Positions 7,905 through 17,267 of a stretch of 19,750 bases of DNA are shown piece after piece (position 1 is the first letter of the stretch; each line of letters begins with the position of its first letter). The DNA is from Fidelibacterota bacterium. GTDB taxonomy: Bacteria > Marinisomatota > Marinisomatia > Marinisomatales > UBA1611. Position numbers and translations under genes: made by a program. The notes under the pieces are model-generated. The model was not told where the DNA came from, did no database searches, and was given only the letters and a program-made list of their open reading frames with translations. The stretch lies in NCBI GenBank assembly GCA_002722105.1, contig PBKF01000052.1, forward strand, positions 1 to 19,750, read 5' to 3'.

Positions 7905-9479
7905 TTAAGTTACAAGATATGTATTAACATGTCCTATTCCTTTTATATTTGTCTTCTCTTTTAATTTGTATGAATAACGATCCCCTAAAAATGATTTTGT
8001 ATGTTCGGAAATTTGAATACAACCCGGTGGGCAGGTTGTCTCAAGTCGATTGGCCATGTTAACAGAAGCGCCCCATAAATCATAAGCAAATTTATTTTTC
8101 CCGATTATTCCAGCTACAATTGGTCCTGTATGTACCCCGATTCGAATATTTAAATCCATTTCTTTCGTATTTTTATCAATTTGATTAATTGCCTTGATAA
8201 AATCCTTTCCTAGTTCAATTATATCTTTTGCTGATTGAGATTTGTCAGATGTCAGGCCACCTACGGCAAAATAACTATCTCCAATTGTTTTTATTTTTTC
8301 AATATTATGTTTATCGGCAAGTTCATCAAAAGTTTTAAAAATGGTATTTAAGATTTTTACAAGGTTGTTCGGACTTAATACTTGGGCCTGTGGGGTGAAA
8401 TTGATTATGTCACAAAATATTATGGATACATCTTCATGTTTATTTGCTATATCTGTCTCTCCTGACTTTAATCTTTGTGCAATATCTTGAGGTAAAATAT
8501 TTAATAAAAGATGTTCAGATCTGTCTCTTTCTTCTTGAAGCTCGTGCATCAAGATCTTTTCCTTATCCCTTAATTTTTTCTTTTCCATGCATGATGCTAT
8601 TCGTGCATCAAGTATCGATTTCTCAAAGGGCTTTGTTATATAATCATCTGCACCGGCTTCTATGCATCTGTAAATACTATCGGTATCATCCATAGATGAA
8701 ATCATTATGACAGGCAATTCATGGAATCTATTATCACTTCTAATGAATTTTAAAACTTCATACCCATTCATTTCTGGCATGACAATATCCAAAAGGACCA
8801 GATCGGTATCTAAATTAACAGTTAAAGACTCTGTTGCCTCTTTTCCATCGTTAGCTGTAATTACCTCATGCCCCTGTTTTGAGAGTCTCTTTTTGAGTAG
8901 TTGAGTATTGTTTTTATTATCATCCACAACTAATAATTTCCCCAGTATTTTCTGTTTATCTTCCTTTTTATCTATTGGTTGAATGCTATCCATTACATCC
9001 TGTACCATGGAATAATTCCCCACACTGGATCCACCACTTTCTATATTTTCAAAATCACTCTCATTGAATTTTATAATATTATCTAATTCTCTTTCTAATA
9101 AACGACCAGAATCTGATATCCTATGTATGTCCGATTGAAAATTATCAATATCAATTGATTCATAATCTTCTAGCAAAAGCTCAGAATATCCGACAATGGT
9201 ATTTAATGGTTCTCTAATGGCAGTTTCTGTATCCTTTGCGAGAGTAACTAGGGTTTTATTAGGATTTTCTAGAGCTTTATCATCAAAGTTTTGTTCAATT
9301 ATTTCTAGAATTTCTTGTCCAGCTTGATATAATTTATTCAGATCAGATATTGGGCTACTGATTCCTTCATCCTCACAATCTTCTATTAACATTTCACTAT
9401 AGCCAAGAATCGCATTGATAGGGTTTTTGAGGTTGTGTCTAGCCTTACCAAGGTATGCTTCTTTTATTCTTTTATCCAT
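7905..9479 (-). CDS. Adenylate cyclase response regulator with tandem HisKA-like N terminus
   Basis: A 524-residue cytoplasmic protein that should make cAMP. Residues 10-66 and 80-138 are two copies of a histidine-kinase phosphoacceptor helix pair (HNLKNPINAILGYSEMLIED and IREPLNTIVGYSELLLED). The first keeps His15; the second has Thr86 at that place, and no kinase ATPase domain follows. Residues 180-300 are a receiver (D186, D187, phosphoacceptor D231, S261, K283). After the helical linker LLLNILPQDIAQRLKSGE comes a class III cyclase (350-524) with metal ligands D357 and D401. K397 and D467 (YDLWG) are the adenine-selecting residues, and N474 and R478 (transition state) are present. It ends a minus-strand operon, 26 bases after the free receiver gene, so phosphorylation of the receiver likely controls cyclase activity. 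Confidence 0.93.
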   Translation of the reverse strand: MDKRIKEAYLGKARHNLKNPINAILGYSEMLIEDCEDEGISSPISDLNKLYQAGQEILEIIEQNFDDKALENPNKTLVTLAKDTETAIREPLNTIVGYSELLLEDYESIDIDNFQSDIHRISDSGRLLERELDNIIKFNESDFENIESGGSSVGNYSMVQDVMDSIQPIDKKEDKQKILGKLLVVDDNKNNTQLLKKRLSKQGHEVITANDGKEATESLTVNLDTDLVLLDIVMPEMNGYEVLKFIRSDNRFHELPVIMISSMDDTDSIYRCIEAGADDYITKPFEKSILDARIASCMEKKKLRDKEKILMHELQEERDRSEHLLLNILPQDIAQRLKSGETDIANKHEDVSIIFCDIINFTPQAQVLSPNNLVKILNTIFKTFDELADKHNIEKIKTIGDSYFAVGGLTSDKSQSAKDIIELGKDFIKAINQIDKNTKEMDLNIRIGVHTGPIVAGIIGKNKFAYDLWGASVNMANRLETTCPPGCIQISEHTKSFLGDRYSYKLKEKTNIKGIGHVNTYLVT

Positions 9480-9505
9480 TACTTTAGAGAAAGATCACTT
9501 AATTT

Positions 9506-9865
9506 TTAAATAAAGTCCTTTATTTTTCCTAGCAATCTTTTGAATTCAATCGGTTTTGTATCGTACTCATCTGCACCCGCTTCCAGTGCCTTTTCTCTAT
9601 CACCCGCCATTGCATGAGCTGTAAGAACAATAATCGGTATGTCTTTTGTGTTCTGATCTGCCTTAATGGTTGATGTTGCTTGCCATCCGTCCATGACAGG
9701 TAGGCTAAGATCCATTAAAATGATGTCTGGATTCTCACTCTTGGACATGTCTACACCCTTTTGACCATCTTCAGCCATAACTATATCAAAACCCTTCCTT
9801 TGAAGTCTCCTAGATAGCATGTCACGGTTCATTTCATTGTCTTCTACAATTAAGATTTTTATCAT
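9506..9865 (-). CDS. Single-domain response regulator (CheY-like receiver)
   Basis: A 119-residue stand-alone receiver domain with the full active site: acidic pocket E8-D9, phosphoacceptor D52 in ILMDLSLPVMDGW, T82 and K104 in TKP. There is no output domain. It should carry phosphate or act by protein contact, as CheY and Spo0F do. Its start is 5 bases after the stop of the hybrid kinase gene, with GGGG inside the last kinase codons as a possible ribosome site, so translation is likely coupled. Lying between kinase and cyclase, it most plausibly takes phosphate from the kinase and passes it on or competes with the cyclase receiver; that order is inferred. Confidence 0.94.
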   Translation of the reverse strand: MIKILIVEDNEMNRDMLSRRLQRKGFDIVMAEDGQKGVDMSKSENPDIILMDLSLPVMDGWQATSTIKADQNTKDIPIIVLTAHAMAGDREKALEAGADEYDTKPIEFKRLLGKIKDFI

Positions 9866-9870
9866 TTTGG

Positions 9871-12800
9871 TTACCCCATTTTTAATTTTTTAATTTTTTC
9901 ACTTACTTCAGTCATTAATTCCTTTTTGCTGTAAGACCCTTTTTGCATTATGGTCTCTACATTTCCTTTTAGTCTAGCATGATCTTCCTTGGTAAGATCT
10001 TTTGCAGTGATTACAACAACAGGAATGTCTAGCCACTCCTTATTCTCTCTGAGTCTTTCGGAGAACTCAAATCCATCCATTTCAGGCATCATGAGATCTA
10101 ATAAAACAAGGCCAGGCTTACCTTGGCGAACTTTTTCAAGACCTTCCTTACCATTATTTGCTGTTCGAACCTTATACTCGTTATTCTCTAAACTTTTTTT
10201 AAGCATGTCTCTAGTTGTTTCATCATCTTCAACTATCAATATGGACTGAGAGCCTGATTCAATTTCATGATTTTTGAGAATTTCTGATAGTCTTTCCCAG
10301 TCTACAGGTTTCGTCAAATAGTCTGTTGCACCAAGGGAGTAACCTATGTCTGGCTCATCTGCCATTGTTAGCATTATTACTGGGATATTTTTTGTCACAT
10401 CGTTCGCCTGAAGAGCGGCAAGTACCTCCCATCCATCCATCTCGGGCATCATTACATCCAAAGTAATTAGGTCTGGTTTGTGTTTAGCGGCAAGTTGCAG
10501 GCCTTCATCTCCGTTTCTAGCCTGAATGATTAAGTAGTCCTGTTTCTCAAGGAATTTTTTCATCATATCCTGAGCATTAGCATCATCATCAATTACAAGT
10601 ATAGTGTAGTTTGAATCGGTAATTACCTCTTGATTTAACCTATCACTTTCTACCTTTTCTTCCACTACGTTTACTGGTATGGATACGGTAAAGGAAGTTC
10701 CCTTACCTTCCTCTGATTTAAGTCCTATCTCTCCTCCCATCATCTCTGAAAACATCTTGGTGATGGTTAGACCCAGGCCTGTTCCACCAAATTTTCTAGT
10801 TGTTTTTTCATCTGCTTGAGTGAATGGCTGAAATACTTTGCTTACTTGCGCTTTTGTCATTCCAATTCCAGTATCCGAAACGACAAAATCGATTGCATCA
10901 TTAATACTTGTAGAGTTTTTAATTCCAATCGTTATATTTCCTTCTTTAGTGAATTTTGAAGCATTGCTCAAAAGATTCAATAGAATCTGCCGTATTTTAG
11001 TTATGTCAGCTTTCATTGTAGTAATCTCTGTCTTATAATCCACAATAATGGTATTACTATTCTTTTCAACCAATGGTTTTATGGTTGCCTCTATTTCATC
11101 AATCACCTTTTTCAAAGAAAATTCCTCAATATATAGCTCCATCTTTCCAGACTCGACCTTAGAAAGATCCAAGATGTCATTTATTAAACCTAGCAAATGT
11201 TTACCAGAACTATTTATCTTATCTAGGTCTGGGATGAAGTCTTCATTTTCATCCTCTGCGTCTTCAATTAGCATTTCGCTATAACCGATTATGGCATTCA
11301 GTGGAGTTCGCAGTTCATGGCTCATGTTTGCTAAAAATGTACTCTTAGCTTCGTTGGCTGCTTCTGCTGCCTTCTGTGATTCCAGCAGCTCTGAATTTTT
11401 TTCTTCAAGTCTTTCTCTTGCTTCACGATCCTTCTTTTGGGATTCTTCTCTAAGCTTAGCAGATAGTTGTCTTTGCTTGATATATTTATTTGTAGTGAAA
11501 CCAGACATATAAAAAAGAAGTCCTATTAATCCCCAGAATGGAATGGATGTGGGCGGATTTAGATACCAAGGTAGCACTACACTGAACTTTACACCTTTAG
11601 GAGGAGAGTAGTTCAAATCTCTATCAATTGCCTGTATCTGAAATTCATAGTCACCACTATTTTTCGGAATCCAGTCCATTTCGTTACCCGTGAATGGCTT
11701 ACTCCATTTTTCATCATCACCGATTATCCTATATCTATACTTCTGCTTTTGTTGAATAGTATTATAGTTTGCGGCATTAAATGAAAAACGTATTCTATAA
11801 TCTGTCTGCGTTGAAATTTCTTCGTCATTGTTCTTATCAATGAAATATTTATTTTTAGGTGTTGTAACAGAAGAAATGTTAACAAGCCCAGCATTGTTTG
11901 TTGGTGTGTATTGAGAAATACCTCTGGATGTACAGAAAAAGAATTTTTGTCCGGAAATTGAAGTAATTCCATTTATAGTATTTCCAATAAGACCATCTCT
12001 TATGTCAAGAGAACCCCAGACTTCCCCATCGTAAAATGCTACGCCTGCTCCAAAGGTGCCAACCCATACCCTATCATAATCATCAACATAAACATGAAAA
12101 GTCTCTGAAGATGCAAGTCCATCTTCAACATCAAAATGCTCCATGCTTTTACCATCATACTTAAATACTCCCCCTCCATCTGTTGCAATCCAAATATTAC
12201 CTTCCGAGTCTACATCAATGTCATGAGCCCTAGGATCAGTAAGTCCATCTTCTTCGATCAGAGTTTTTGCAATACCATCCTTAAATATCATGACACCAGC
12301 TCCATACTGACCAATGACAATAGAGCCATCTATATTAGAAACTATATCATTGTCATTATTCCATCCTCCAATATTTACCCCTTCTTTTTTGCCGTAGGTT
12401 GTGAAATCATTTCCGTCAAATGAAGTAAGCCCCTTCGATGTTAGAAACCAGACAATTCCATTTTTATCAACACAGATTCCATCTACATTCTCAGATGGCA
12501 TACCATCAGATTCGGTATAATTTTTGAAAATTTTACCATTGAACATAGAAATCCCTCTATTGGTTGCTATCCATAGATTACCATAGTTATCCATACTTAT
12601 ATCTTTTACATTATTGCTTCGTAAGCCATCCTGCATCGTATATATTTTTTTTAATTTTTCATTTTTAATCTCATAAATACCTTGACCGTTGGTACCAACC
12701 CATAATGTTTTCTCTGGATCAACAATCATCCTGCTTTTCAGACTCAGAGGAATACTATCATTAACCGTAAGGTTTCTTATAGATGATGGATCATATTTCC

Positions 12801-14766
12801 ATGCACCATACTGCCAGCCTGCAAACCAATACATTCCATCCTTAGACTTGGCCATTGTAAACATATTAGCTAGCCATTTATCATCGCCCGCTCTTACGGG
12901 ATCTAGTGTATAAAATGTACCATCTTCTCTTAGTTTAGAAATTCCCCTGTTTGTAGATACTAAGATGTCACTATTTTCATCAAAATATATGTCATTTACC
13001 TGTCGAGTATTTAACCCCTTTAGAATAGAACTATTTTTGAATGACATACCATCATAGATAGACAATCCATTGTTAGTGGCAATCCAAATTTCACCTTTAG
13101 GAGATTTAACTATGCTATTAATCACATTTGAAGGAAGCCCATCATAAATATTATAATTTTTGAATTTTTTACCATTGTAGAATACCAATCCATTTTGGGT
13201 ACCGATCCACATGTTATTACCTTCCAGTAATAATGACCGCACTGAACCATTACCTACTCCGTCAGAATAGTTGTAGTTTGTAAAATTTTCACCATCCAAA
13301 ATCGTTAATCCAGCACTACTTCCAAAAATTAATCTACCGTATTCATCTTCTGCTATAGCAACAACACCTTGAATTGGCACATCTTCAGAAAAGTAATAAG
13401 GCGTTATGTTCATTTCAGGATCAATTTTAACTAAACCCAAATCACTTCTTTTAGATGTCGATGCCCCAGCCCATATATTACCTTTTGAATCTTTAAACAA
13501 TTTATTAATTGGTCTTGTTGGGAGACCATCCTTTGGAGTTAGGCTCTTCATTTCAATTCCATTAAAAATGGAAATCCCCGTCCAACAAGCAAACCATATG
13601 TTATTGTCATCATCAATTAGTATATCACTAACCCAGTTGCTTAATAATCCATCGAGGTAGTCTACATTTTCCCATTTACCTCTATCTGGAGTTGGAGTCT
13701 TGAAATCGGCGTTAAGATAATTCTGCTTACTAGGACTTATGTCAAAAATTTTTCTCTTACCTTTTTTATCGTTGAGGTAATAGTCCTTATCAGGATAGGA
13801 AACAAACAGTTCGTAGTTCCCGAATGGTAAATTTTCAAATTTATAACTCCCATCTAAACTTGTATTTGTTATGTTCATTGGTAGACCTCTTTTGTCACCA
13901 ATAAGATTTGCACGAATTCTAGTTCCAGGTTGTGGGTTTTTTCCATCAAGTGATAGAACCTTCCCTTCGATGGATGGTATCTTCCCTACGGTTATCTTAT
14001 AATTTTTTCTGGATCCTGGTTTTATATTATTTATTATCTTGGATGCATATCGATCTTCTCGACCATTAACATAAAGAATGAAATCTTCACTATCACTTCT
14101 TAATCTAAATGCTCTTTCTGCATATCCATTCAAATCAGCAGTCCCACCAGTTTCAAAATAATCATTACCTCTGATTTGAAAACCAGCAAAAGGAATTGGA
14201 TTTCCGCTTTTATCAATAAATTGAAATGTCATTTCCACCCTTTTTTCATCCACCATGAAAAAACCAAATCCAAAATGATCAGAGTTCTTTAAAGACACAA
14301 TAAGTTGATTTCTCCCTTTTTTTATTTTTTTTCTAAAAATTCCCTTTGATTGTTCGTATTGCTTATGAATTTCTTCACCATTCAGATAGACTAACTGACT
14401 TTTTGTCTGATAAAAAGCATTCAATATAGCTATTTCAGTGTTCTTAGTAGAAAATACTTCTGCAACACCAATCACATAATCATTTTCCTTAAGGTCATTG
14501 TAAAGTTGTCCTATGAAATTAAATTCACCACTAGTGGTTGCATCTTTTATAATGTAATTTTTTCCATCATGAATAAAAACTGAGTCATCCCCAATTCCAT
14601 TTTCAAGTATAAGATTTAGTATTTCACTGTGGATATCTTCTGAATCAATGGGACCAACTAATGACCAGTTAGAAATTGCTGCTTCTGTCCCAATTCTGTT
14701 TGTGTTTGCTCTTTCAGCAAATGTCATTGCCACTAGAATCAAGATTATTAAAATATTTTTCTTCAT
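9871..14766 (-). CDS. Hybrid sensor kinase with periplasmic propeller (HTCS-like, no AraC domain)
   Basis: A 1631-residue one-TM hybrid kinase. A signal peptide (1-18) is followed by an unassigned beta-rich region (about 30-260, perhaps a jelly-roll), a carboxypeptidase-regulatory-like Ig fold (263-356), and 14 Reg_prop repeats (375-955, each close to IWIATNNGLSIYDG). Next are a Y_Y_Y domain (about 985-1066), TM (1074-1091) and a coiled coil (1098-1140). The HisKA has H1150 in SHELRTP; the HATPase has N1268, DTGIG from D1298 and GGTGLG. Two receivers follow, with D1437 and D1557. Fourteen repeats make two seven-blade propellers, as in Bacteroidetes HTCS sensors that often bind glycans. Those end in an AraC DNA-binding domain, which is absent here. 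Start: ATG with AGGA about 10 bases upstream, 33 bases after leuS. The ligand is unknown. Confidence 0.95.
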   Translation of the reverse strand: MKKNILIILILVAMTFAERANTNRIGTEAAISNWSLVGPIDSEDIHSEILNLILENGIGDDSVFIHDGKNYIIKDATTSGEFNFIGQLYNDLKENDYVIGVAEVFSTKNTEIAILNAFYQTKSQLVYLNGEEIHKQYEQSKGIFRKKIKKGRNQLIVSLKNSDHFGFGFFMVDEKRVEMTFQFIDKSGNPIPFAGFQIRGNDYFETGGTADLNGYAERAFRLRSDSEDFILYVNGREDRYASKIINNIKPGSRKNYKITVGKIPSIEGKVLSLDGKNPQPGTRIRANLIGDKRGLPMNITNTSLDGSYKFENLPFGNYELFVSYPDKDYYLNDKKGKRKIFDISPSKQNYLNADFKTPTPDRGKWENVDYLDGLLSNWVSDILIDDDNNIWFACWTGISIFNGIEMKSLTPKDGLPTRPINKLFKDSKGNIWAGASTSKRSDLGLVKIDPEMNITPYYFSEDVPIQGVVAIAEDEYGRLIFGSSAGLTILDGENFTNYNYSDGVGNGSVRSLLLEGNNMWIGTQNGLVFYNGKKFKNYNIYDGLPSNVINSIVKSPKGEIWIATNNGLSIYDGMSFKNSSILKGLNTRQVNDIYFDENSDILVSTNRGISKLREDGTFYTLDPVRAGDDKWLANMFTMAKSKDGMYWFAGWQYGAWKYDPSSIRNLTVNDSIPLSLKSRMIVDPEKTLWVGTNGQGIYEIKNEKLKKIYTMQDGLRSNNVKDISMDNYGNLWIATNRGISMFNGKIFKNYTESDGMPSENVDGICVDKNGIVWFLTSKGLTSFDGNDFTTYGKKEGVNIGGWNNDNDIVSNIDGSIVIGQYGAGVMIFKDGIAKTLIEEDGLTDPRAHDIDVDSEGNIWIATDGGGVFKYDGKSMEHFDVEDGLASSETFHVYVDDYDRVWVGTFGAGVAFYDGEVWGSLDIRDGLIGNTINGITSISGQKFFFCTSRGISQYTPTNNAGLVNISSVTTPKNKYFIDKNNDEEISTQTDYRIRFSFNAANYNTIQQKQKYRYRIIGDDEKWSKPFTGNEMDWIPKNSGDYEFQIQAIDRDLNYSPPKGVKFSVVLPWYLNPPTSIPFWGLIGLLFYMSGFTTNKYIKQRQLSAKLREESQKKDREARERLEEKNSELLESQKAAEAANEAKSTFLANMSHELRTPLNAIIGYSEMLIEDAEDENEDFIPDLDKINSSGKHLLGLINDILDLSKVESGKMELYIEEFSLKKVIDEIEATIKPLVEKNSNTIIVDYKTEITTMKADITKIRQILLNLLSNASKFTKEGNITIGIKNSTSINDAIDFVVSDTGIGMTKAQVSKVFQPFTQADEKTTRKFGGTGLGLTITKMFSEMMGGEIGLKSEEGKGTSFTVSIPVNVVEEKVESDRLNQEVITDSNYTILVIDDDANAQDMMKKFLEKQDYLIIQARNGDEGLQLAAKHKPDLITLDVMMPEMDGWEVLAALQANDVTKNIPVIMLTMADEPDIGYSLGATDYLTKPVDWERLSEILKNHEIESGSQSILIVEDDETTRDMLKKSLENNEYKVRTANNGKEGLEKVRQGKPGLVLLDLMMPEMDGFEFSERLRENKEWLDIPVVVITAKDLTKEDHARLKGNVETIMQKGSYSKKELMTEVSEKIKKLKMG

Positions 14767-14799
14767 TGTTTTAAATTCCTAAATAAAATTAAAAATCAA

Positions 14800-17205
14800 T
14801 CATGATACTATGATGTTAATTATCCTTCCAGGTATGTAAATAATTTTCCTCAATTCACCAGTTTCCAAATATTTTTTCCCAAAGGATGTTTCCCCTACTA
14901 TTTTAAATGCATCAGTTTCCTGAGTATCTTTAAGGATCTTTATGGTTCCCCTAGTTTTTCCATTAAATTGTACTGCAAGGGTGATTTTCTGATCAGAAAA
15001 TAGATTTTCATCATGTACTGGCCACTGAGCGCTCGTAATTGGTTCATATCCTAGTTTTTCATTTAATTCTTCAGCTATGTGAGGAGCAAATGGGTTCAAT
15101 AGAATTAAGAATTCATGTAAAACTTTCTTATCAAATTTTTCAAGTGTATTTAAATGATTGGTAAATATCATTAACTGAGAAACAGCAGTATTGAATCTAA
15201 GGTCACCAAGATCAAGAGTCACTTTTTTGATTGTCTGGTGTAATAGCTTAATGGTCTCTTGATCAGAACAATTTTCTTTTATAATTTTATTTTGATTATG
15301 AAAAAGACGCCAGACTTTCTGAAGAAATCTATAACATCCTTGTAGACCTGTTGTGCTCCAGGGTTTTGATTTCTCTAGTGGGCCCATAAACATCTCATAA
15401 AGTCGAAAACTATCCGCACCATAGTCATTAACTACATCATCAGGATTGATAACATTTCCGCGGGATTTACTCATTTTTAATCCATCTTCACCCTGTATCA
15501 TACCCTGATTAAATAACTTTTTGAATGGTTCCTTTGTGGATACCAGACCTAGGTCAAATAAAACATGATGCCAAAAGCGTGAGTATAAAAGATGTAGCAC
15601 TGCATGCTCAACACCACCAATATATAAGTCAACAGGCATCCAGTATGACTCTTCATCCTTTCCCCAAGCTAGTTTTTCATTGTTTGGATCCGTAAATCGC
15701 AGGAAATACCAGCATGAACCAGCCCATTGTGGCATGGTATTCGTTTCTCTTTTCCCTTCTTTTAATTTAACCCATTCTTTTATATTTGCTAGAGGAGATT
15801 CTCCAGTTTCAGCTGGTAAATATTTATCAACTTGTGGAAGAGTAAGCGGAAGATCTGATTCATTTATCGTAATAATACTCCCATCGGATTTATGTATTAC
15901 AGGTATGGGCTCCCCCCAATATCTTTGGCGAGAGAATAACCAATCTCTTAGCTTATACTGTGTGGATGCTTCTCCCTTACCAACCTTTTCTAACCATTTG
16001 ATTGTAGACAGAATAGCCTTTGAAACCTTTTTTCCATTTAAGTTAAGACCTTCATTATTTGATGAATTTATCATCATACCATTAAGATTATCAGTATAGG
16101 CATTTTCCCTAATATTACCACCAGAGACAACTTCCACTATAGGTAAATCATATTCCTTGGCAAATTCATAATCACGCTGATCATGTCCAGGAACCGCCAT
16201 TATAGCACCAGTTCCATAACTCATTAATACATAATCAGCCACCCAGATCGGTATTTCTTCTCCATTCACGGGGTTAATTGCAAATGCATCTAATGCCACG
16301 CCAGTTTTGTCCTTGTTTAACTCCCCTCTATCCAAATCACTTTTTCTTTTAGCTGTTTCAACATAAGAAAAAACTTTATTTTTGTTTGAATTCGACACAA
16401 GCCGTTCAACCAAAGGATGCTCTGGTGCTAAAACTAAATAGGTAGCTCCAAATAGAGTATCTGGCCTTGTAGTATATACTGTAATATTAGAATTTATACT
16501 TGATAAGCTAAAGTGTACATTGGCCCCTTTTGATTTGCCAATCCAATTTCTCTGTAGATCTTTTACACTTTCAGGCCAATCTAAATCATCTAACCCTTCT
16601 AGTAATGATTCAGCGTAATCAGTAATCTTTAGCATCCACTGACGCATTGGTTGCTGAATCACAGGATGTCCACCAATTTCCGATTTACCATCAACAACTT
16701 CTTCATTGGCAAGGACAGCTTTTAATTCTGGACACCAATTGACAGGTATTTCTGCTTCATATGCCAAACCTTTTTTATGCAATTGTAAAAATATCCACTG
16801 GGTCCACCTATAGTAATTTTTATCAGTTGTATTTATTTCTCTGTCCCAATCATAAGAAAAACCAAGCATTTTAATCTGCCGCTTGAAGTTTTTTATATTA
16901 TTTTCAGTTGTTTCTCTTGGATGGGTACCTGATTTAATTGCGTATTGTTCAGCAGGAAGTCCAAAAGCATCCCAACCCATGGGGTGTAATACATTAAAAC
17001 CTTGGAGACGTTTAAATCGGCAGTATATATCGGTAGCTGTATATCCTAGAGGGTGACCGACATGGAGTCCGGTTCCTGAAGGATATGGAAACATATCCAG
17101 GACATATAATTTTTCCCTTTTCGGGTCAATTACCGCCTTGAATGTTTTGTTTTCATCCCAAAATTTTTGCCATTTGGCTTCTATTAGTAAATGATCGTAG
17201 TTCAT
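14800..17205 (-). CDS. leuS: Leucyl-tRNA synthetase
   Basis: An 801-residue class Ia aminoacyl-tRNA synthetase that charges tRNA-Leu, close to the length of the Bacillus enzyme. The HIGH motif is HVGH (48-51) within FPYPSGTGLHVGHPLGYTA, and KMSKS is at 577-581. Between them is the CP1 editing domain, which hydrolyses mischarged tRNA, recognised by TTRPDTLFGATYLVLAPEHP and YGTGAIMAVPGHDQRD with its conserved Asp. The anticodon-binding and C-terminal domains complete it. The N terminus (KWQKFW, then LYVLDMFPYPSG) matches the family, so the ATG is right, yet the T-tract of a terminator hairpin lies immediately before it and there is no normally spaced Shine-Dalgarno. The kinase gene begins 33 bases downstream on the same strand. 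Confidence 0.98.
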   Translation of the reverse strand: MNYDHLLIEAKWQKFWDENKTFKAVIDPKREKLYVLDMFPYPSGTGLHVGHPLGYTATDIYCRFKRLQGFNVLHPMGWDAFGLPAEQYAIKSGTHPRETTENNIKNFKRQIKMLGFSYDWDREINTTDKNYYRWTQWIFLQLHKKGLAYEAEIPVNWCPELKAVLANEEVVDGKSEIGGHPVIQQPMRQWMLKITDYAESLLEGLDDLDWPESVKDLQRNWIGKSKGANVHFSLSSINSNITVYTTRPDTLFGATYLVLAPEHPLVERLVSNSNKNKVFSYVETAKRKSDLDRGELNKDKTGVALDAFAINPVNGEEIPIWVADYVLMSYGTGAIMAVPGHDQRDYEFAKEYDLPIVEVVSGGNIRENAYTDNLNGMMINSSNNEGLNLNGKKVSKAILSTIKWLEKVGKGEASTQYKLRDWLFSRQRYWGEPIPVIHKSDGSIITINESDLPLTLPQVDKYLPAETGESPLANIKEWVKLKEGKRETNTMPQWAGSCWYFLRFTDPNNEKLAWGKDEESYWMPVDLYIGGVEHAVLHLLYSRFWHHVLFDLGLVSTKEPFKKLFNQGMIQGEDGLKMSKSRGNVINPDDVVNDYGADSFRLYEMFMGPLEKSKPWSTTGLQGCYRFLQKVWRLFHNQNKIIKENCSDQETIKLLHQTIKKVTLDLGDLRFNTAVSQLMIFTNHLNTLEKFDKKVLHEFLILLNPFAPHIAEELNEKLGYEPITSAQWPVHDENLFSDQKITLAVQFNGKTRGTIKILKDTQETDAFKIVGETSFGKKYLETGELRKIIYIPGRIINIIVS

Positions 17206-17239
17206 AAAAAAGGGGGCGAAAAGTTACCTTTAAGCCCCC
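17206..17239 (-). terminator. Rho-independent terminator abutting the leuS start
   Basis: On the minus strand GGGGGC (17239-17234) pairs with GCCCCC (17217-17212). An inner AAAG/CTTT pairing is possible, and six T (17211-17206) follow at once. It lies 28 bases after the stop of the beta-barrel gene and should end that transcript. The T run stops one base before the leuS ATG (17205), so it also occupies the whole expected leuS ribosome-binding region. It could therefore act as an attenuator or a translation-hindering hairpin for leuS. Confidence 0.85.
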
Positions 17240-17267
17240 ATACTTTAAAAAGATCTTTCCGATTTAT

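Noticed and set aside
10838..11512. Plus-strand open frames opposite the kinase gene, and others opposite leuS, the symporter and the cyclase
   Set aside because: They lie antisense to strongly conserved domains, have no ribosome sites and show no recognisable protein features.
11900..13650. Tandem DNA repeats across the kinase gene
   Set aside because: The periodic similarity is the protein-level Reg_prop repeat; DNA copies are too diverged to be a repeat array.
17206..17267. T-box riboswitch before leuS
   Set aside because: The leader is only about 60 bases and lacks the conserved T-box sequence and specifier-stem elements; only a plain hairpin is present.
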